This document shows positions 1-8,597 of a DNA stretch of 64,000 bases, one piece after another. The notes under the pieces are model-generated. The model did no database searches. It was not told the origin of the DNA and saw only the letters and a program-made list of their open reading frames with translations. Origin of the DNA: Acetoanaerobium noterae (GTDB taxonomy: Bacteria; Bacillota; Clostridia; Peptostreptococcales; Filifactoraceae); assembly GCF_900168025.1 (NCBI RefSeq), contig NZ_FUYN01000006.1, forward strand, positions 62,001 to 126,000, in the 5' to 3' direction. The translations under genes and the position numbers were made by a program. Numbering within the stretch: the first letter of the stretch is position 1; every line of letters starts with the position of its first letter.

Positions 1-11
1 TTAATTCCTAC

Positions 12-41
12 TTGACAGGTATAGTATAGGTCGTTTATGAT
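12..41 (+). promoter_or_regulatory. Sigma-A promoter of the cystine transporter leader
   Basis: A consensus -35 TTGACA (12-17) is followed after 18 bases by TATGAT (36-41). Transcription would start near base 48, just ahead of the leader ORF at 69. It is the only strong promoter seen before the transporter operon, so the leader ORF and terminator should lie on the transporter's own 5' UTR. Confidence 0.75.
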
Positions 42-68
42 AGAAAAAAGTTCGAAAGGAGATTGGAT

Positions 69-167
69 ATGAAAGCTCAAAATTTAGTTTCACAAATTAA
101 TGCTTTTGCATGTTGCTGTTGTCAAGAGATTACTAAAAAACTTGATAATAGCTTTTTGTGGTGCTAA
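69..167 (+). CDS. Cys-rich leader peptide, 32 aa (putative attenuator)
   Basis: A 32-codon ORF with a good ribosome binding site (AAAGGAG, 55-61, seven bases before ATG). It carries four consecutive Cys codons at 111-122 (residues 15-18) and ends with Trp-Cys before TAA. It has no signal peptide or membrane segment. It lies between a strong promoter and an intrinsic terminator, upstream of a cystine-type ABC transporter. The natural reading is a leader peptide whose translation senses Cys-tRNA charging, as His or Trp codon runs do in classical attenuators. A precursor peptide for a modified natural product is possible, but no maturase is nearby. Existence of the ORF is clear; its role is inferred. 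Confidence 0.65.
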   Translation: MKAQNLVSQINAFACCCCQEITKKLDNSFLWC

Positions 168-214
168 AATAAGACTTTCCCTAACAATCTACTTATAATA
201 ACTTTATTATAATT

Positions 215-248
215 ACGGGCAGTCCTAAGTGGACCTGTCCGTTTTTTT
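215..248 (+). terminator. Intrinsic terminator/attenuator upstream of cystine ABC operon
   Basis: Arms 215-225 and 231-242 pair around loop TAAGT with one bulged C and one G-U pair, followed by a run of seven T. It lies after the leader ORF and 130 bases before the binding-protein gene, so read-through would be needed to express the transporter. The Cys codons (GCTGTT, 115-120) can pair only weakly with GGCAGT of the 5' arm (218-223). I saw no stronger antiterminator by eye. Confidence 0.75.
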
Positions 249-377
249 ATGCAAAAAAACAAGTAATTTGTTTCTTTTCTGGCCAGAAGAACATTGCTTT
301 AGAATATTTCTGAAGCAAAATCTTGTTTATTAAAAATCAAAATATCATAAATAACAATAAAAATTGGAGGAATTTAA

Positions 378-1187
378 ATGAAATCGAATAAATTACCATT
401 AATAATTATCTTAATTGCTGTGGCTTTAGGCTCAATCATGTTTTTTAGTACTAAGGATAAGTCATCAACTGCTAGTGAACCTGCTGAAGTTATAAAGGTT
501 GGTATGAGTGGGTCTTACAAACCTTATACCTATTTGGATGAAAAAGGTGAATTAACAGGCTTTGATGTGGATGTTTGGAAAGAAATCGGAAAAAGAACTG
601 GACATGAAATTGAATTTGTAACAAGCGATTTTAGCGGACTATTTGGAATGCTTGACTCAGCAAAGCTAGACACTATAGCTAATCAAATAACTGTTACACC
701 AGAACGCGAACAAAAATATCTTTTCACTCGTCCTTATGTGTACTATGGAGCTCAACTCATTAGTAAGGATGATAGAAACGACATCGTAGACCTTGAGTCA
801 TTAAAAGGCAAAAAAGTTGCAGTGGGTCTAGGAACAAATTACGAAACTATAATTAGAGATTTTGACAAAAACTCTGAGATAGAAATCATTACCTATGACA
901 GCGGTTCAGGTTCATACCAAGATGTTGCCATCGGTCGTGTTGATGCAGCTATGAATGATAGATTGGCTCTTCAATCTGTAATTAACGAATCGGGGCTTCC
1001 ATTAAAGCTTGCTGGTCCGCCTATCAACGAAATGCAAAATGCCTTTCCTTTTCTTAATAATGAGGAAAACAAAGAATTAGTTGCTCAAATAGACAGTGCA
1101 ATTGATAGTATGTACGAAGATGGAACTATAAAAGAAATATCTATGAAATATTTTGACATGGATATCACTGAGAAGGTGCTTAATTAA
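378..1187 (+). CDS. Amino-acid (cystine-type) ABC transporter, substrate-binding protein
   Basis: A periplasmic-binding-fold family 3 protein of 269 aa that should capture L-cystine or a related amino acid outside the cell. Residues 7-24 form a hydrophobic N-terminal helix without a lipobox Cys, so it is either membrane-anchored or secreted rather than a lipoprotein. The family core starts at about residue 39, with YKPYTYLDEKGELTGFDVDV and, around 85-110, the segment FSGLFGMLDSAKLDTIANQ followed by ITVTPERE, which resembles TcyA/TcyK-type cystine binders. A ribosome site GGAGG lies before ATG 378. The stop overlaps the permease start by one base (TAATG). Cystine specificity also rests on the Cys-rich leader upstream; another polar amino acid is not excluded. 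Confidence 0.88.
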   Translation: MKSNKLPLIIILIAVALGSIMFFSTKDKSSTASEPAEVIKVGMSGSYKPYTYLDEKGELTGFDVDVWKEIGKRTGHEIEFVTSDFSGLFGMLDSAKLDTIANQITVTPEREQKYLFTRPYVYYGAQLISKDDRNDIVDLESLKGKKVAVGLGTNYETIIRDFDKNSEIEIITYDSGSGSYQDVAIGRVDAAMNDRLALQSVINESGLPLKLAGPPINEMQNAFPFLNNEENKELVAQIDSAIDSMYEDGTIKEISMKYFDMDITEKVLN

Positions 1188-1858
1188 TGAACTTTGATTT
1201 TAATATACTTTTAAAAGCTTTAGTAGAGCTTCTTTCTGCTCTTCCTATAACACTTTCAGTTGGCTTGCTTGCCATGCTAATTGGACTAGGCTTTGGAATA
1301 TTCATAGGCATAGTAAGATATTTTAAGCTACCAGGTATAGATTTGATTTTAAGAGGGTATGTATCATTTTTTAGAGGCACTCCGCTGATGATTCAGCTTT
1401 TCCTGTTTTTCTTCGGGCTGCCTCAGCTCTTTCCTTCACTAGGAAACATCGGTGCCTTTGAAGCTTCTGTCCTGATTATGTCTATCAACTCTGCTGCATA
1501 TATAGCAGAGACTACAAGAGCGGCAATATTGTCCGTAGATAAGCTCCAGCAAGATGCTGGACTCTCAGTTGGACTTACACTATGGCAGACTATGCTATAC
1601 GTCCAGCTACCTCAAGCCCTTAGAGTTGCTATTCCTTCATTTGGAAATACTTTTATCGGAATTATTCAAGGAACTGCACTTACCTTCATGCTGGGTCTTA
1701 ATGATTTGATGGGACTAGGAAAAATGAAAGCCGCTGTAAACTATAAATTTTTCGAAATATATCTGGCTGTTGGACTTATTTACTGGGCTATCACCTTAAT
1801 AATAGGCCAAGCAAATAAATATTTAGAAAACCACTATAGCAAAGGGAGGATGGCATAA
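1187..1858 (+). CDS. Amino-acid (cystine-type) ABC transporter permease
   Basis: HisM/GlnP-type inner-membrane permease of 223 aa, the usual family length. It has about five hydrophobic helices. The cytoplasmic coupling (EAA-like) loop, which docks on the ATPase, is around residues 125-150 ([18 protein letters not shown]). A single permease gene implies a homodimer in the complex. It overlaps its neighbours by one base on each side (TAATG), which suggests translational coupling. It would move the amino acid delivered by the upstream binding protein across the cytoplasmic membrane. Confidence 0.9.
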   Translation: MNFDFNILLKALVELLSALPITLSVGLLAMLIGLGFGIFIGIVRYFKLPGIDLILRGYVSFFRGTPLMIQLFLFFFGLPQLFPSLGNIGAFEASVLIMSINSAAYIAETTRAAILSVDKLQQDAGLSVGLTLWQTMLYVQLPQALRVAIPSFGNTFIGIIQGTALTFMLGLNDLMGLGKMKAAVNYKFFEIYLAVGLIYWAITLIIGQANKYLENHYSKGRMA

Positions 1859-2586
1859 TGCTCAAAATAGAAGCACTAAAAAAATCATATGGCAACAATG
1901 TCATAATCTCTGATATGAATTTTGAAATCAAAAAAGGTGAGGTAGTATCCATAATCGGGCCCTCTGGCTCAGGCAAATCTACATTTTTAAAAACTATCAA
2001 TCAGCTAGTTAAGCCAGATTCAGGCACCATGCACTTTAATGGCTTGATTTATGATATGTCAAACATCGATAGCTCTATTGCCTCTGACCTTAGAAAGCAC
2101 ATCGGCATGGTATTTCAAAATTTCGGTTTGTTTTCTCATCTCACCGCAGCTGATAATATAGCTCTAGGGCTAGAAAAAGCTCATGGCTACAGCAAGAAAG
2201 AAGCTCAGAAAAAAGCTTTAGAAATGCTCTTGCTAGTTGGACTAGAGCATAAATCTTCATCTTATCCAAATGAACTATCTGGGGGACAACAGCAAAGAGT
2301 AGGGATAGCTAGAGCCCTTTCGTCAAGCCCTGCCCTACTACTTTTTGACGAGCCTACCTCTGCACTAGATCCTGAACTAGTCAGTGAGGTTTTAGCAGTT
2401 ATAAAGGCTCTTGCAGAGTCTGGTAATACTATGATAATAGTAACTCATGAGATGAGCTTTGCAAAAGAAATATCTGACAGAATAATTTTCATGGACAATG
2501 GTCAAATCATTATGAATGACACTCCTGAAAAAGTTTTTTCTGATAATGCTCATCCTAGAGTAAAAGCCTTCACAAGTAGCCTATAG
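1858..2586 (+). CDS. Amino-acid (cystine-type) ABC transporter ATP-binding protein
   Basis: The 242-aa cytoplasmic ATPase of the importer. It carries Walker A GPSGSGKS (near residue 34), signature LSGGQQQR, Walker [14 protein letters not shown] and the switch His in VTHEM. It belongs to the GlnQ/TcyN polar-amino-acid group. It is the last gene of the three-gene operon. Its 3' end overlaps by six bases the convergent gene at 2581-3192, and no separate terminator was seen between them. Confidence 0.92.
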   Translation: MLKIEALKKSYGNNVIISDMNFEIKKGEVVSIIGPSGSGKSTFLKTINQLVKPDSGTMHFNGLIYDMSNIDSSIASDLRKHIGMVFQNFGLFSHLTAADNIALGLEKAHGYSKKEAQKKALEMLLLVGLEHKSSSYPNELSGGQQQRVGIARALSSSPALLLFDEPTSALDPELVSEVLAVIKALAESGNTMIIVTHEMSFAKEISDRIIFMDNGQIIMNDTPEKVFSDNAHPRVKAFTSSL

Positions 2587-3192
2587 TTTTTTATTGTTAA
2601 GAGTAATGAATCCTTTCATGAGAAAAAGTATAAAAAGAAAAGTCGATAAGTAAGGCTGTCTGGTCATAGAAAAAAGAAGAATTGCTAGTATATGCATTCC
2701 TACAGATAGCCTTCTTAATACTTTACCCATGCTTTTTGTTTTCTCAAAAAATCTAAGCCCAAGCTCTGCAGCCCCTATTCCAAATAACGAAAGCAGTAAA
2801 ATGTAGTAGATGGTTTTTAGCCCAACTACCTCTTTGTAATCTATAAGATTTACAGCTCTTATATAATCTCCCTCTGGGTTTCCATAAAACGGCAAAAATA
2901 TAAAGGCAATAGCGACTAAATCGAGTAGCCCATATATCATTCCTGTGATATTTTCTACATTTTCTTTATTTTCATTTGTTGCAAGCTGTACTAGCTCATC
3001 TCCAGAAAGTAAATCATCAATTGATATCTTGAATAAAGCAGAGATGTTTTTTAGCGAATCAATGCTAGGGTAACCCTTGCCACTCTCCCATTTTGAAACA
3101 GCTGTCCTAGAAATGTACAGCTGCTCTGCAAGCTGTTCCTGAGTCCAATTATTTTGTTTTCTAAGCTGCTGAAGTTTTTCTCCCAGCTCCAT
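2581..3192 (-). CDS. XRE-family regulator with C-terminal membrane segments
   Basis: A 203-aa one-component regulator. Residues 5-60 are a Cro/C1-type helix-turn-helix ([20 protein letters not shown]). After a short linker, residues 85-200 contain three or four hydrophobic helices, so the DNA-binding domain is tethered to the membrane. The start is fixed by AGGAGGAAG just upstream. Such membrane XRE proteins are common in Firmicutes, often near transporters, and their signals are mostly unknown. No cognate operator was identified. Confidence 0.82.
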   Translation of the reverse strand: MELGEKLQQLRKQNNWTQEQLAEQLYISRTAVSKWESGKGYPSIDSLKNISALFKISIDDLLSGDELVQLATNENKENVENITGMIYGLLDLVAIAFIFLPFYGNPEGDYIRAVNLIDYKEVVGLKTIYYILLLSLFGIGAAELGLRFFEKTKSMGKVLRRLSVGMHILAILLFSMTRQPYLSTFLFILFLMKGFITLNNKKL

Positions 3193-3308
3193 ATGACTTC
3201 CTCCTAATTTATATTTGAATATATACTCAACAAAAAAGCTTATTATGGCATCGAATATTTCTAAAGGATTTACAATAATATATCACAGTATATGGATTAT
3301 TTTGTAAC

Positions 3309-3334
3309 AAAAAACCATCAGGCTCTCCTGATGG
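3309..3334 (-). terminator. Terminator of the OFA-family MFS gene
   Basis: Perfect 8-bp stem CCATCAGG (3315-3322) / CCTGATGG (3327-3334) with a CTCT loop. On the minus strand it is followed by a T run (3314-3309). It lies 20 bases past the end of the MFS gene. Confidence 0.85.
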
Positions 3335-3354
3335 CAATGTAAACTTCTATACTC

Positions 3355-4584
3355 CTATGCATTTTGGGGTTTTATAAAGTTTATTGTAGAAAAAATTCCT
3401 GCTAAGCAAAGTGCGATAATATAGTAAAATAAAAGCTTGTAATTTCCATGGGCATCTATTAGCATACCAGAAGTTATTACTCCCGTTACTGCGCCTATTC
3501 CATATGCTGTAAACACAAGCCCGTAGTTTTGACTATAATGACCTGTTCCGTACATATTCATAGTGGATGCAGGTGCTATAGCAAGCCAGCCTCCAAGGTT
3601 AAACCAAAATATTGCAAATCCAATAATATAAACTATAAGGCTACTCTCACCAAATAAGACCATAACAAGAGCTGCTGATATTATCAGTATATATGATAAA
3701 AGCATAGCTTTTCTCGGAGATAATCTATCTGTCAGCCATCCAAAAGTAGGTCTTCCCATCCCATTAAATATGGCAAATATAGTCATGAGCATAGTCACTT
3801 TTGTTGCAGTGAGTCCCACATATTCAACCCCTATGCTAGTTGTCATTCCTACAAGCATAAGGCCTATGGTCGTCCCTATTATAAAATTTATATAAAGCCC
3901 TTTAAAGCTTTTGTCTTTAAGCATTTCCTTCGTCGTATGTCCAGATACCTTTACTGATTTACCCTCTTCTTTAATCTGGGATGAAGCTTCTAGCTCTGGA
4001 TATTCAAAGAAATACGAAAGAACTGGCAAAAATACTGCAAACCCAGCTCCCAGTATTAAAAATGCCCTAGTTAATCCAACTAGCTCGACTATAGTCCTAG
4101 CAAGAGGCGCTGTGATAAGTGGGGATAATCCAAAACCTACAAGCACCAAGCCCACTGCAAAGCCTTTTTTCTCCGGAAACCACCTTGCCACAACCGTCAT
4201 AGGAACTCCATATGCAATCCCTACTCCTGCTCCACTTATAACTCCATAAGTAAGTGTAAGCACATATATATTAGGTGCAAAGGCAGATAGTATCCAGCCG
4301 AGTGCTACTAGTAAGCTTCCAAATATCATTATATTTCTAGGATGAAATCTATCAATAAATCTCCCTGTTACAAACATAAAAAGTGAATAAAAAGCTAATG
4401 ATGCCATATATGGAAGTCCACTGCTGGTAAAATCTACTTCAAAATAATTCTGTACAGCTAGTCTAAACACACTGTAAGAATAAACTGTTCCAAGCAGCAT
4501 CATCAAAATAATTCCTAAAATAACATATTTCCATCTTTTACTGTTTGTGCTTTTCTTCAAGTCTAAGCTTATATTTTCTTTCAT
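3355..4584 (-). CDS. MFS transporter, oxalate:formate antiporter (OFA)-like
   Basis: A 12-helix major facilitator protein of 409 aa. The first helix has the OFA-family signature GTVYSYSVF, and the loop after helix 2 has GRFIDRFHPRN. Both halves have the usual charged loop motifs (GRPTFGWLTDRLSP in the second half). Characterised relatives exchange oxalate for formate or move other small carboxylates; the substrate here cannot be read from the sequence. The gene is single, with its own terminator downstream and a terminator of the preceding gene upstream. Start ATG 4584 follows AGGAG. Confidence 0.82.
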   Translation of the reverse strand: MKENISLDLKKSTNSKRWKYVILGIILMMLLGTVYSYSVFRLAVQNYFEVDFTSSGLPYMASLAFYSLFMFVTGRFIDRFHPRNIMIFGSLLVALGWILSAFAPNIYVLTLTYGVISGAGVGIAYGVPMTVVARWFPEKKGFAVGLVLVGFGLSPLITAPLARTIVELVGLTRAFLILGAGFAVFLPVLSYFFEYPELEASSQIKEEGKSVKVSGHTTKEMLKDKSFKGLYINFIIGTTIGLMLVGMTTSIGVEYVGLTATKVTMLMTIFAIFNGMGRPTFGWLTDRLSPRKAMLLSYILIISAALVMVLFGESSLIVYIIGFAIFWFNLGGWLAIAPASTMNMYGTGHYSQNYGLVFTAYGIGAVTGVITSGMLIDAHGNYKLLFYYIIALCLAGIFSTINFIKPQNA

Positions 4585-4613
4585 AAATCTCCTACTTTCT
4601 ATATTTTTATATT

Positions 4614-4660
4614 AAAAAAGCCAACAGCAAAGCTCCCTAAAGAACTTTTGCTATTGGCTT
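4614..4660 (-). terminator. Terminator of the DUF2294 gene
   Basis: Arms 4618-4631 and 4647-4660 pair over 14 positions with one mismatch (C4625/A4653). On the minus strand a run of T (4619-4614) follows. It separates the DUF2294 gene from the MFS gene. Confidence 0.8.
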
Positions 4661-4701
4661 ACTCTCGACTGATTTAAAAATCTTTCAATTCGTCTTCCAA
4701 A

Positions 4702-5067
4702 TTACAAGTTTGCAAGGTAATTATCTATATCTTGATCCACTACGATACCTATGATTTTTTCTCCTGTTTTTGTACTGACATCTGAGTACGTGCTTATTAC
4801 TTCTACATTGAGAACAGATTTTACTGCTAGTTCTAGTTCCTCTCTAGAGCTTTCAAACAAAGCCGTCCTAACTTTTTTAATTAAATCCACACCTTCCTTA
4901 GTCTGTGCAAGATTCTTTTCAGATGTGCTAAGAAACCCCTTGAGTCTTACAATAATTAAATCTTGAAAAATTATGGTTCGTATTTTTTCAGGGCCTCTGC
5001 CCATTTGCTCAACTTCAAATTTACTTATTGCTTCGCTTATCTTCGATTCAACTTGTCCTTTTGTCAT
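4702..5067 (-). CDS. DUF2294 family protein
   Basis: A small soluble protein of 121 aa with no signal or membrane segment. The pattern KGQVESKISEAISKFE near the N-terminus, GRGPEKIRTIIFQDLIIVRL in the middle and an NVEVISTYSDVSTKTGE segment near the end match DUF2294, a conserved family found in Firmicutes and some phototrophs whose biochemical role is not established. I start at ATG 5067 rather than the TTG at 5070 because GGAGGG is better spaced from it. The gene is alone, with a terminator downstream. Confidence 0.8.
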   Translation of the reverse strand: MTKGQVESKISEAISKFEVEQMGRGPEKIRTIIFQDLIIVRLKGFLSTSEKNLAQTKEGVDLIKKVRTALFESSREELELAVKSVLNVEVISTYSDVSTKTGEKIIGIVVDQDIDNYLANL

Positions 5068-5330
5068 CAAGCACCCTCCTAAATCAAGCCCTAGGCTTAA
5101 GTCTTTTATGAAATCAGTAATCTCTTAAAGAAAGATACATTTTTATATTTTAGCATAGGATTATCCCTTGTATCAACAATATATATTTATTCATATATAT
5201 ATCGAAATTAATCCGTCTAATCTGTAGATTCACATCGAACATTATATTATTTATGGTGATTCACGTTTTGCTATAAATTATAACTGCCTAGAGGTATAAT
5301 TAAATTATCATCTACTTAAGGAGAACGTAA

Positions 5331-6644
5331 ATGGAAACAGTTTTTGGCCTTGTAATTACCTTTGTCATGCTAATGTTTTCTATATATAAGGGAATATTCA
5401 TAGGATATCCTCTTCTTATAAGCTTTTTTATATTTGTAATAATATCGCTTCGTAAAGGCTACTCAATAGCAGATATCTCTAAAATGGCTTATGATGGAGG
5501 CAAAAAATCCTTTGTCGTATTAAAGATTTTCATTTTAATCGGAGCAATAACTGCAGTATGGATGAGTAGTGGAACAGTTCCCTCAATCGTTTATTATGGA
5601 ATTAACCTAATGAACCCCAATTATTTTATTTTTTATGCATTTATAATAAGCAGTCTCGTTTCTTTTTTACTTGGAACTTCTCTTGGTACTGTAAGCACAG
5701 TAGGACTTGCTCTTATAGTCATGGCAAAAAGTGGCGAAGTAAATACTAGTATTGCCACTGGAGCAATAATTGCAGGAGCATACTTTGGAGATAGGTGCTC
5801 TCCTATGTCCTCTAGTGCCAATCTAATCGCCAACCTTACTGAAACAGAGCTTTTTATAAACATAAAAAACATGCTAAAAAGCGCAGTACTTCCTTTTATA
5901 CTTTCATTGATACTCTATTTTGTAGTATCACTGAGCTCTCCACTTAACACTGCGTCTGGTGGTATTGATAAGGCTATAGTAAAAAGCTTTGATATAAGTA
6001 TATTGGCGCTTTTGCCTTCTATTATAATCCTTGTACTATCAATATTTAGAGTCAATGTCAAAATTTCTATGTTTTTAAGCATCGCCTTAGCTAGTGTACT
6101 TAGCATCTATATCCAAGGTTATAAAATTAATGAGGTGCTCTACTTTATACTTATGGGATTTCATTTGGACTTTGCTAATCCACTTTACCTCATAATAAAA
6201 GGTGGGGGCATAATCTCTATGCTAAGACCTGCTATAGTGGTTTTTATTTCATGTAGTCTAGCTGGAATATTTGAAGGTACTAAAACTCTTCAAAGCGTAG
6301 AAAAGCTTCTGCTAAAAGCGAACTCAAGAAGTAGCCTATTTTTATATACCACAATTGTGAGCATCCTAACTGCAGCCTTTGGTTCAAATCAATCCATCGC
6401 AGCTGTTCTTACTGCTTCACTTATGGATAAAGCATATAAGCAAAATTCCGTAGACAAATACCAGATGGCTCTTGATTTAGAAAACACTGGCATAGTGCTT
6501 TCAGCGCTCATTCCTTGGAATCTTGCTGCCTTTGTTCCAACCTCTACTATGGATGTGAGCCCCGTAGGTTTTATCACTTACGCTTTTTATTTATATCTTC
6601 TTCCTATAACTAGCTATATGATACTAAGATACAAGAACAAGTAG
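5331..6644 (+). CDS. NhaC-family Na+/H+ antiporter
   Basis: A 437-aa integral membrane protein with about 11-12 helices. NhaC-type landmarks include GTSLGTVSTVG and GAYFGDRCSPMSS in the first half and FGSNQSIAAVLTASLM in the second. These glycine- and polar-rich re-entrant segments are typical of the family. It probably exchanges Na+ (or H+-coupled metabolites such as malate/lactate) for protons; the exact substrate is undetermined. Start ATG 5331 follows AAGGAG. It is followed closely by a lipoprotein gene on the same strand. Confidence 0.85.
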   Translation: METVFGLVITFVMLMFSIYKGIFIGYPLLISFFIFVIISLRKGYSIADISKMAYDGGKKSFVVLKIFILIGAITAVWMSSGTVPSIVYYGINLMNPNYFIFYAFIISSLVSFLLGTSLGTVSTVGLALIVMAKSGEVNTSIATGAIIAGAYFGDRCSPMSSSANLIANLTETELFINIKNMLKSAVLPFILSLILYFVVSLSSPLNTASGGIDKAIVKSFDISILALLPSIIILVLSIFRVNVKISMFLSIALASVLSIYIQGYKINEVLYFILMGFHLDFANPLYLIIKGGGIISMLRPAIVVFISCSLAGIFEGTKTLQSVEKLLLKANSRSSLFLYTTIVSILTAAFGSNQSIAAVLTASLMDKAYKQNSVDKYQMALDLENTGIVLSALIPWNLAAFVPTSTMDVSPVGFITYAFYLYLLPITSYMILRYKNK

Positions 6645-6698
6645 TGTGTTTTGTTACATAATAAACCAATTTCTTATGACGAAAGGGGTATAAAGCTA

Positions 6699-7208
6699 AT
6701 GAAAATAAAATTAAATTTTTTTAAAACTTTTTTCCTATTAATTGTCCTTTTATCTTTTTTGTTTAGTTTTGGATGTACTCAAAAAGAAACCCATATAGAG
6801 GGTTTCCTAAAATATGTGTATTCTTTTGAATATAAATCTAACTCTGATTTTTTTGAAGAAATTAACTCTTCAAAAGACTTTCAAGAACTTTCTATATTGT
6901 TAGATGAAAAATATCAGTACATGGAAACCTTTTGCACAAAGGAATGTATTGATAGTTTAAAAAGCAATCGTGATCCTATCTCTCTTTGGCAATTTCTAAA
7001 TGATAATAATCTTGATATGAACGTAAATGGTATTACTATAAAGAAAAAAAGTGATACTTCATTTGATTTTTCAGTGAATATAGATATAAGAAAAAATAAT
7101 GAAATAATATATTCGTCAGTTCAAAAAGGTCAGATTATTTTAGATGAATACAAAAAAATAGATAATGTATACTTTCAAAATTTAAATAATATATTTGAAA
7201 TTAACTAG
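6699..7208 (+). CDS. Putative lipoprotein of unknown function
   Basis: A 169-aa exported protein. The start is placed at ATG 6699, where AAAGGGG (6682-6688) precedes a lysine-containing, strongly hydrophobic signal peptide. An earlier in-frame ATG at 6651 lacks a ribosome site. The signal ends in a lipobox-like SFGC with the lipidation Cys at residue 26. The mature part is charged and rich in Asn, Lys and Phe, with no family I recognise. It lies 54 bases after nhaC and may be co-transcribed. It overlaps the convergent GPx gene by 8 bases. Confidence 0.65.
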   Translation: MKIKLNFFKTFFLLIVLLSFLFSFGCTQKETHIEGFLKYVYSFEYKSNSDFFEEINSSKDFQELSILLDEKYQYMETFCTKECIDSLKSNRDPISLWQFLNDNNLDMNVNGITIKKKSDTSFDFSVNIDIRKNNEIIYSSVQKGQIILDEYKKIDNVYFQNLNNIFEIN

Positions 7209-7686
7209 CTTCATCTATAAGCTGTTTTATTTTCTCTTCTAACTTAAGTGGCGAAGTAGCTGAAGCTATCCTATCTACAACATTTCCCTTGGAATCCACA
7301 ATAAACTTTGTAAAGTTCCACTTTATGTCCTTACCAACTAGTCCTTTTTTAGCATTGGTAAGGTGAACAAATAAAGGATGAGCATTTGGTCCTTTTACGT
7401 CCACTTTATCAAACATAGGAAAGGTAACCCCAAAATTAAACGAACAAAAGCTTTTTATCTGAGCAGTATCTCCTGGCTCCTGATTCCCAAACTGGTTGCA
7501 CGGAAAACCTAAAATTTCAAAATGTTCATTACCTAGCTTCTGATAAAGAGCTTCCAGCTCTTCATATTGAGGTGTAAAGCCTCAGTTGCTTGCAGTGTTT
7601 ACTATGAGAAGTACTTTACCTTTGAAAGCATCCATAGTTATTTCTTCAAAATCAATAGTTCTAAGCTTAATTTCATAAATTGACAT
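7201..7686 (-). CDS. Selenocysteine glutathione peroxidase (UGA at codon 35)
   Basis: A 161-aa GPx whose frame runs through an in-frame TGA at 7584-7582. The context NTAS-N-U-GFTPQYEEL is the GPx active site, and the TGA falls exactly where Sec or Cys belongs. The rest of the catalytic tetrad is present: Gln69 in FPCNQFGNQE, and Trp123-Asn124 in KWNFTKF. Cys81 (SFCSFNFGVTFP) matches the resolving Cys of thioredoxin-dependent GPx enzymes, so reduction by thioredoxin rather than glutathione is likely. A 9-bp hairpin lies 16 bases past the TGA. Start ATG 7686 follows AAAGGTGG. A conventional caller would report only the fragment after the TGA (7201-7416). Confidence 0.9.
7543..7584 (-). promoter_or_regulatory. 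Bacterial SECIS-like element in GPx gene
   Basis: Counting on the minus strand from the TGA (7584-7582), 16 bases lead to a perfect 9-bp stem (7565-7557 with 7551-7543, one G-U pair) closing loop TGGAA (7556-7552). A G-containing apical loop about 25 bases after UGA fits the general bacterial SECIS pattern recognised by SelB. Confidence 0.75.
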
Positions 7687-7993
7687 AGTAGTTCCACCTT
7701 TCAATAGTTGTCCTAAATTATCCAAATATAGCAATATATATTCTAGTATCAATAATAAATATAGAATTCAATATAAAATCTCATATTTTATTATTTATAC
7801 CAAATTTATCTCAATATCAACATAAATTTCCATTTCCTAATTATTCCAATTTCAACTTTATAATCGTAGCCCTATCTAACTAAGATAATGTATAATGTAT
7901 AAAACCCCATATGTTATGGATAAAATTGCAAATTAAATCAAAAACCTTGTTTTATTTACATTGAAATTTAAATAGAAAGGTTGGGAGCCTGAT
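7687..7993. other. Intergenic region between divergent GPx and DJ-1 genes
   Basis: About 307 bases, very A/T rich, with no ORF of note. It must hold both divergent promoters. A TATAAT-like box is seen near 7890, and AAACCTTGTTTTATT (7942-7956) recurs exactly at 9932-9946. No riboswitch or RNA gene was recognised. Confidence 0.5.
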
Positions 7994-8587
7994 ATGAAAA
8001 AAGTGTTACTGCTTTTAGCCAATGGCTTTGAAGCTTTTGAAGCTAGTGTGTTTGCTGATGTTATAGGCTGGAACAAACTAGAAGGTGATTTAAATACTGA
8101 GCTTTTAACTACTGGACTGCATGAAGAAATAAAATCAACTGTAGGTTTTTCTGTAAAAAGAGAACTAAGTATCAGTGAAATCAATGTAGATGAATTTGAT
8201 GCTCTTGCAATACCAGGTGGATTTGAAGAAAAAGGCTATTATGATGATGCTTTTCATGAAGATTTTCTAAATCTTATTAATAAATTTCATGAATCAAATA
8301 AAATCATAGCTTCAATCTGTGTAGGAGCCCTCCCTATTGCAAAAAGTGGAATTTTAAAAAATAAAAATGCCACAACCTATGGACTAGGTCAAAGCACAAG
8401 ACAAAAACAGCTTTCTGATTTTGGAGTAAATGTAATACCAGATCAATCTATGGTTGTGGATGGAAACATAATAACTGGCTACAACCCCTCTGCTTCTTTT
8501 GAGGTTGCCTTTTATCTTTTAGAACTGCTAACATCCAAAGATAACTGTTCTAAAATCAAAGCTCTTATAGGCTTTAAAAATAACTGA
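7994..8587 (+). CDS. DJ-1/PfpI family protein
   Basis: A 197-aa DJ-1 superfamily protein, full length for the family. The nucleophile-elbow Cys is residue 109 (ASICVGALPIA), with the conserved Glu in GFEAFEA (13 or 16) and the oxyanion segment PGGFEE (74-79). Members act as stress chaperones, glyoxalases or amidases; which applies here is unknown. It is followed after 10 bases by a flavodoxin-like gene on the same strand, so the pair is probably one redox- or electrophile-related transcript ending at the hairpin at 9960. Confidence 0.87.
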   Translation: MKKVLLLLANGFEAFEASVFADVIGWNKLEGDLNTELLTTGLHEEIKSTVGFSVKRELSISEINVDEFDALAIPGGFEEKGYYDDAFHEDFLNLINKFHESNKIIASICVGALPIAKSGILKNKNATTYGLGQSTRQKQLSDFGVNVIPDQSMVVDGNIITGYNPSASFEVAFYLLELLTSKDNCSKIKALIGFKNN

Positions 8588-8597
8588 GGAGACTAAT

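Noticed and set aside
69-167. Cys-rich 32-aa ORF as a ranthipeptide/SCIFF-type RiPP precursor
   Set aside because: No SPASM radical SAM maturase or protease is adjacent, the four Cys are contiguous rather than spaced, and promoter plus terminator placement fits an attenuator better.
3911-4249. 112-codon plus-strand ORF
   Set aside because: It is antisense to the OFA-type MFS gene, with proline/threonine-rich composition typical of a reverse-frame shadow of a membrane protein.
7582-7584. In-frame TGA as a nonsense mutation or sequencing error in a GPx pseudogene
   Set aside because: The stop replaces exactly the catalytic Cys/Sec position, the frame is otherwise intact over 161 codons, and a SECIS-like hairpin follows.
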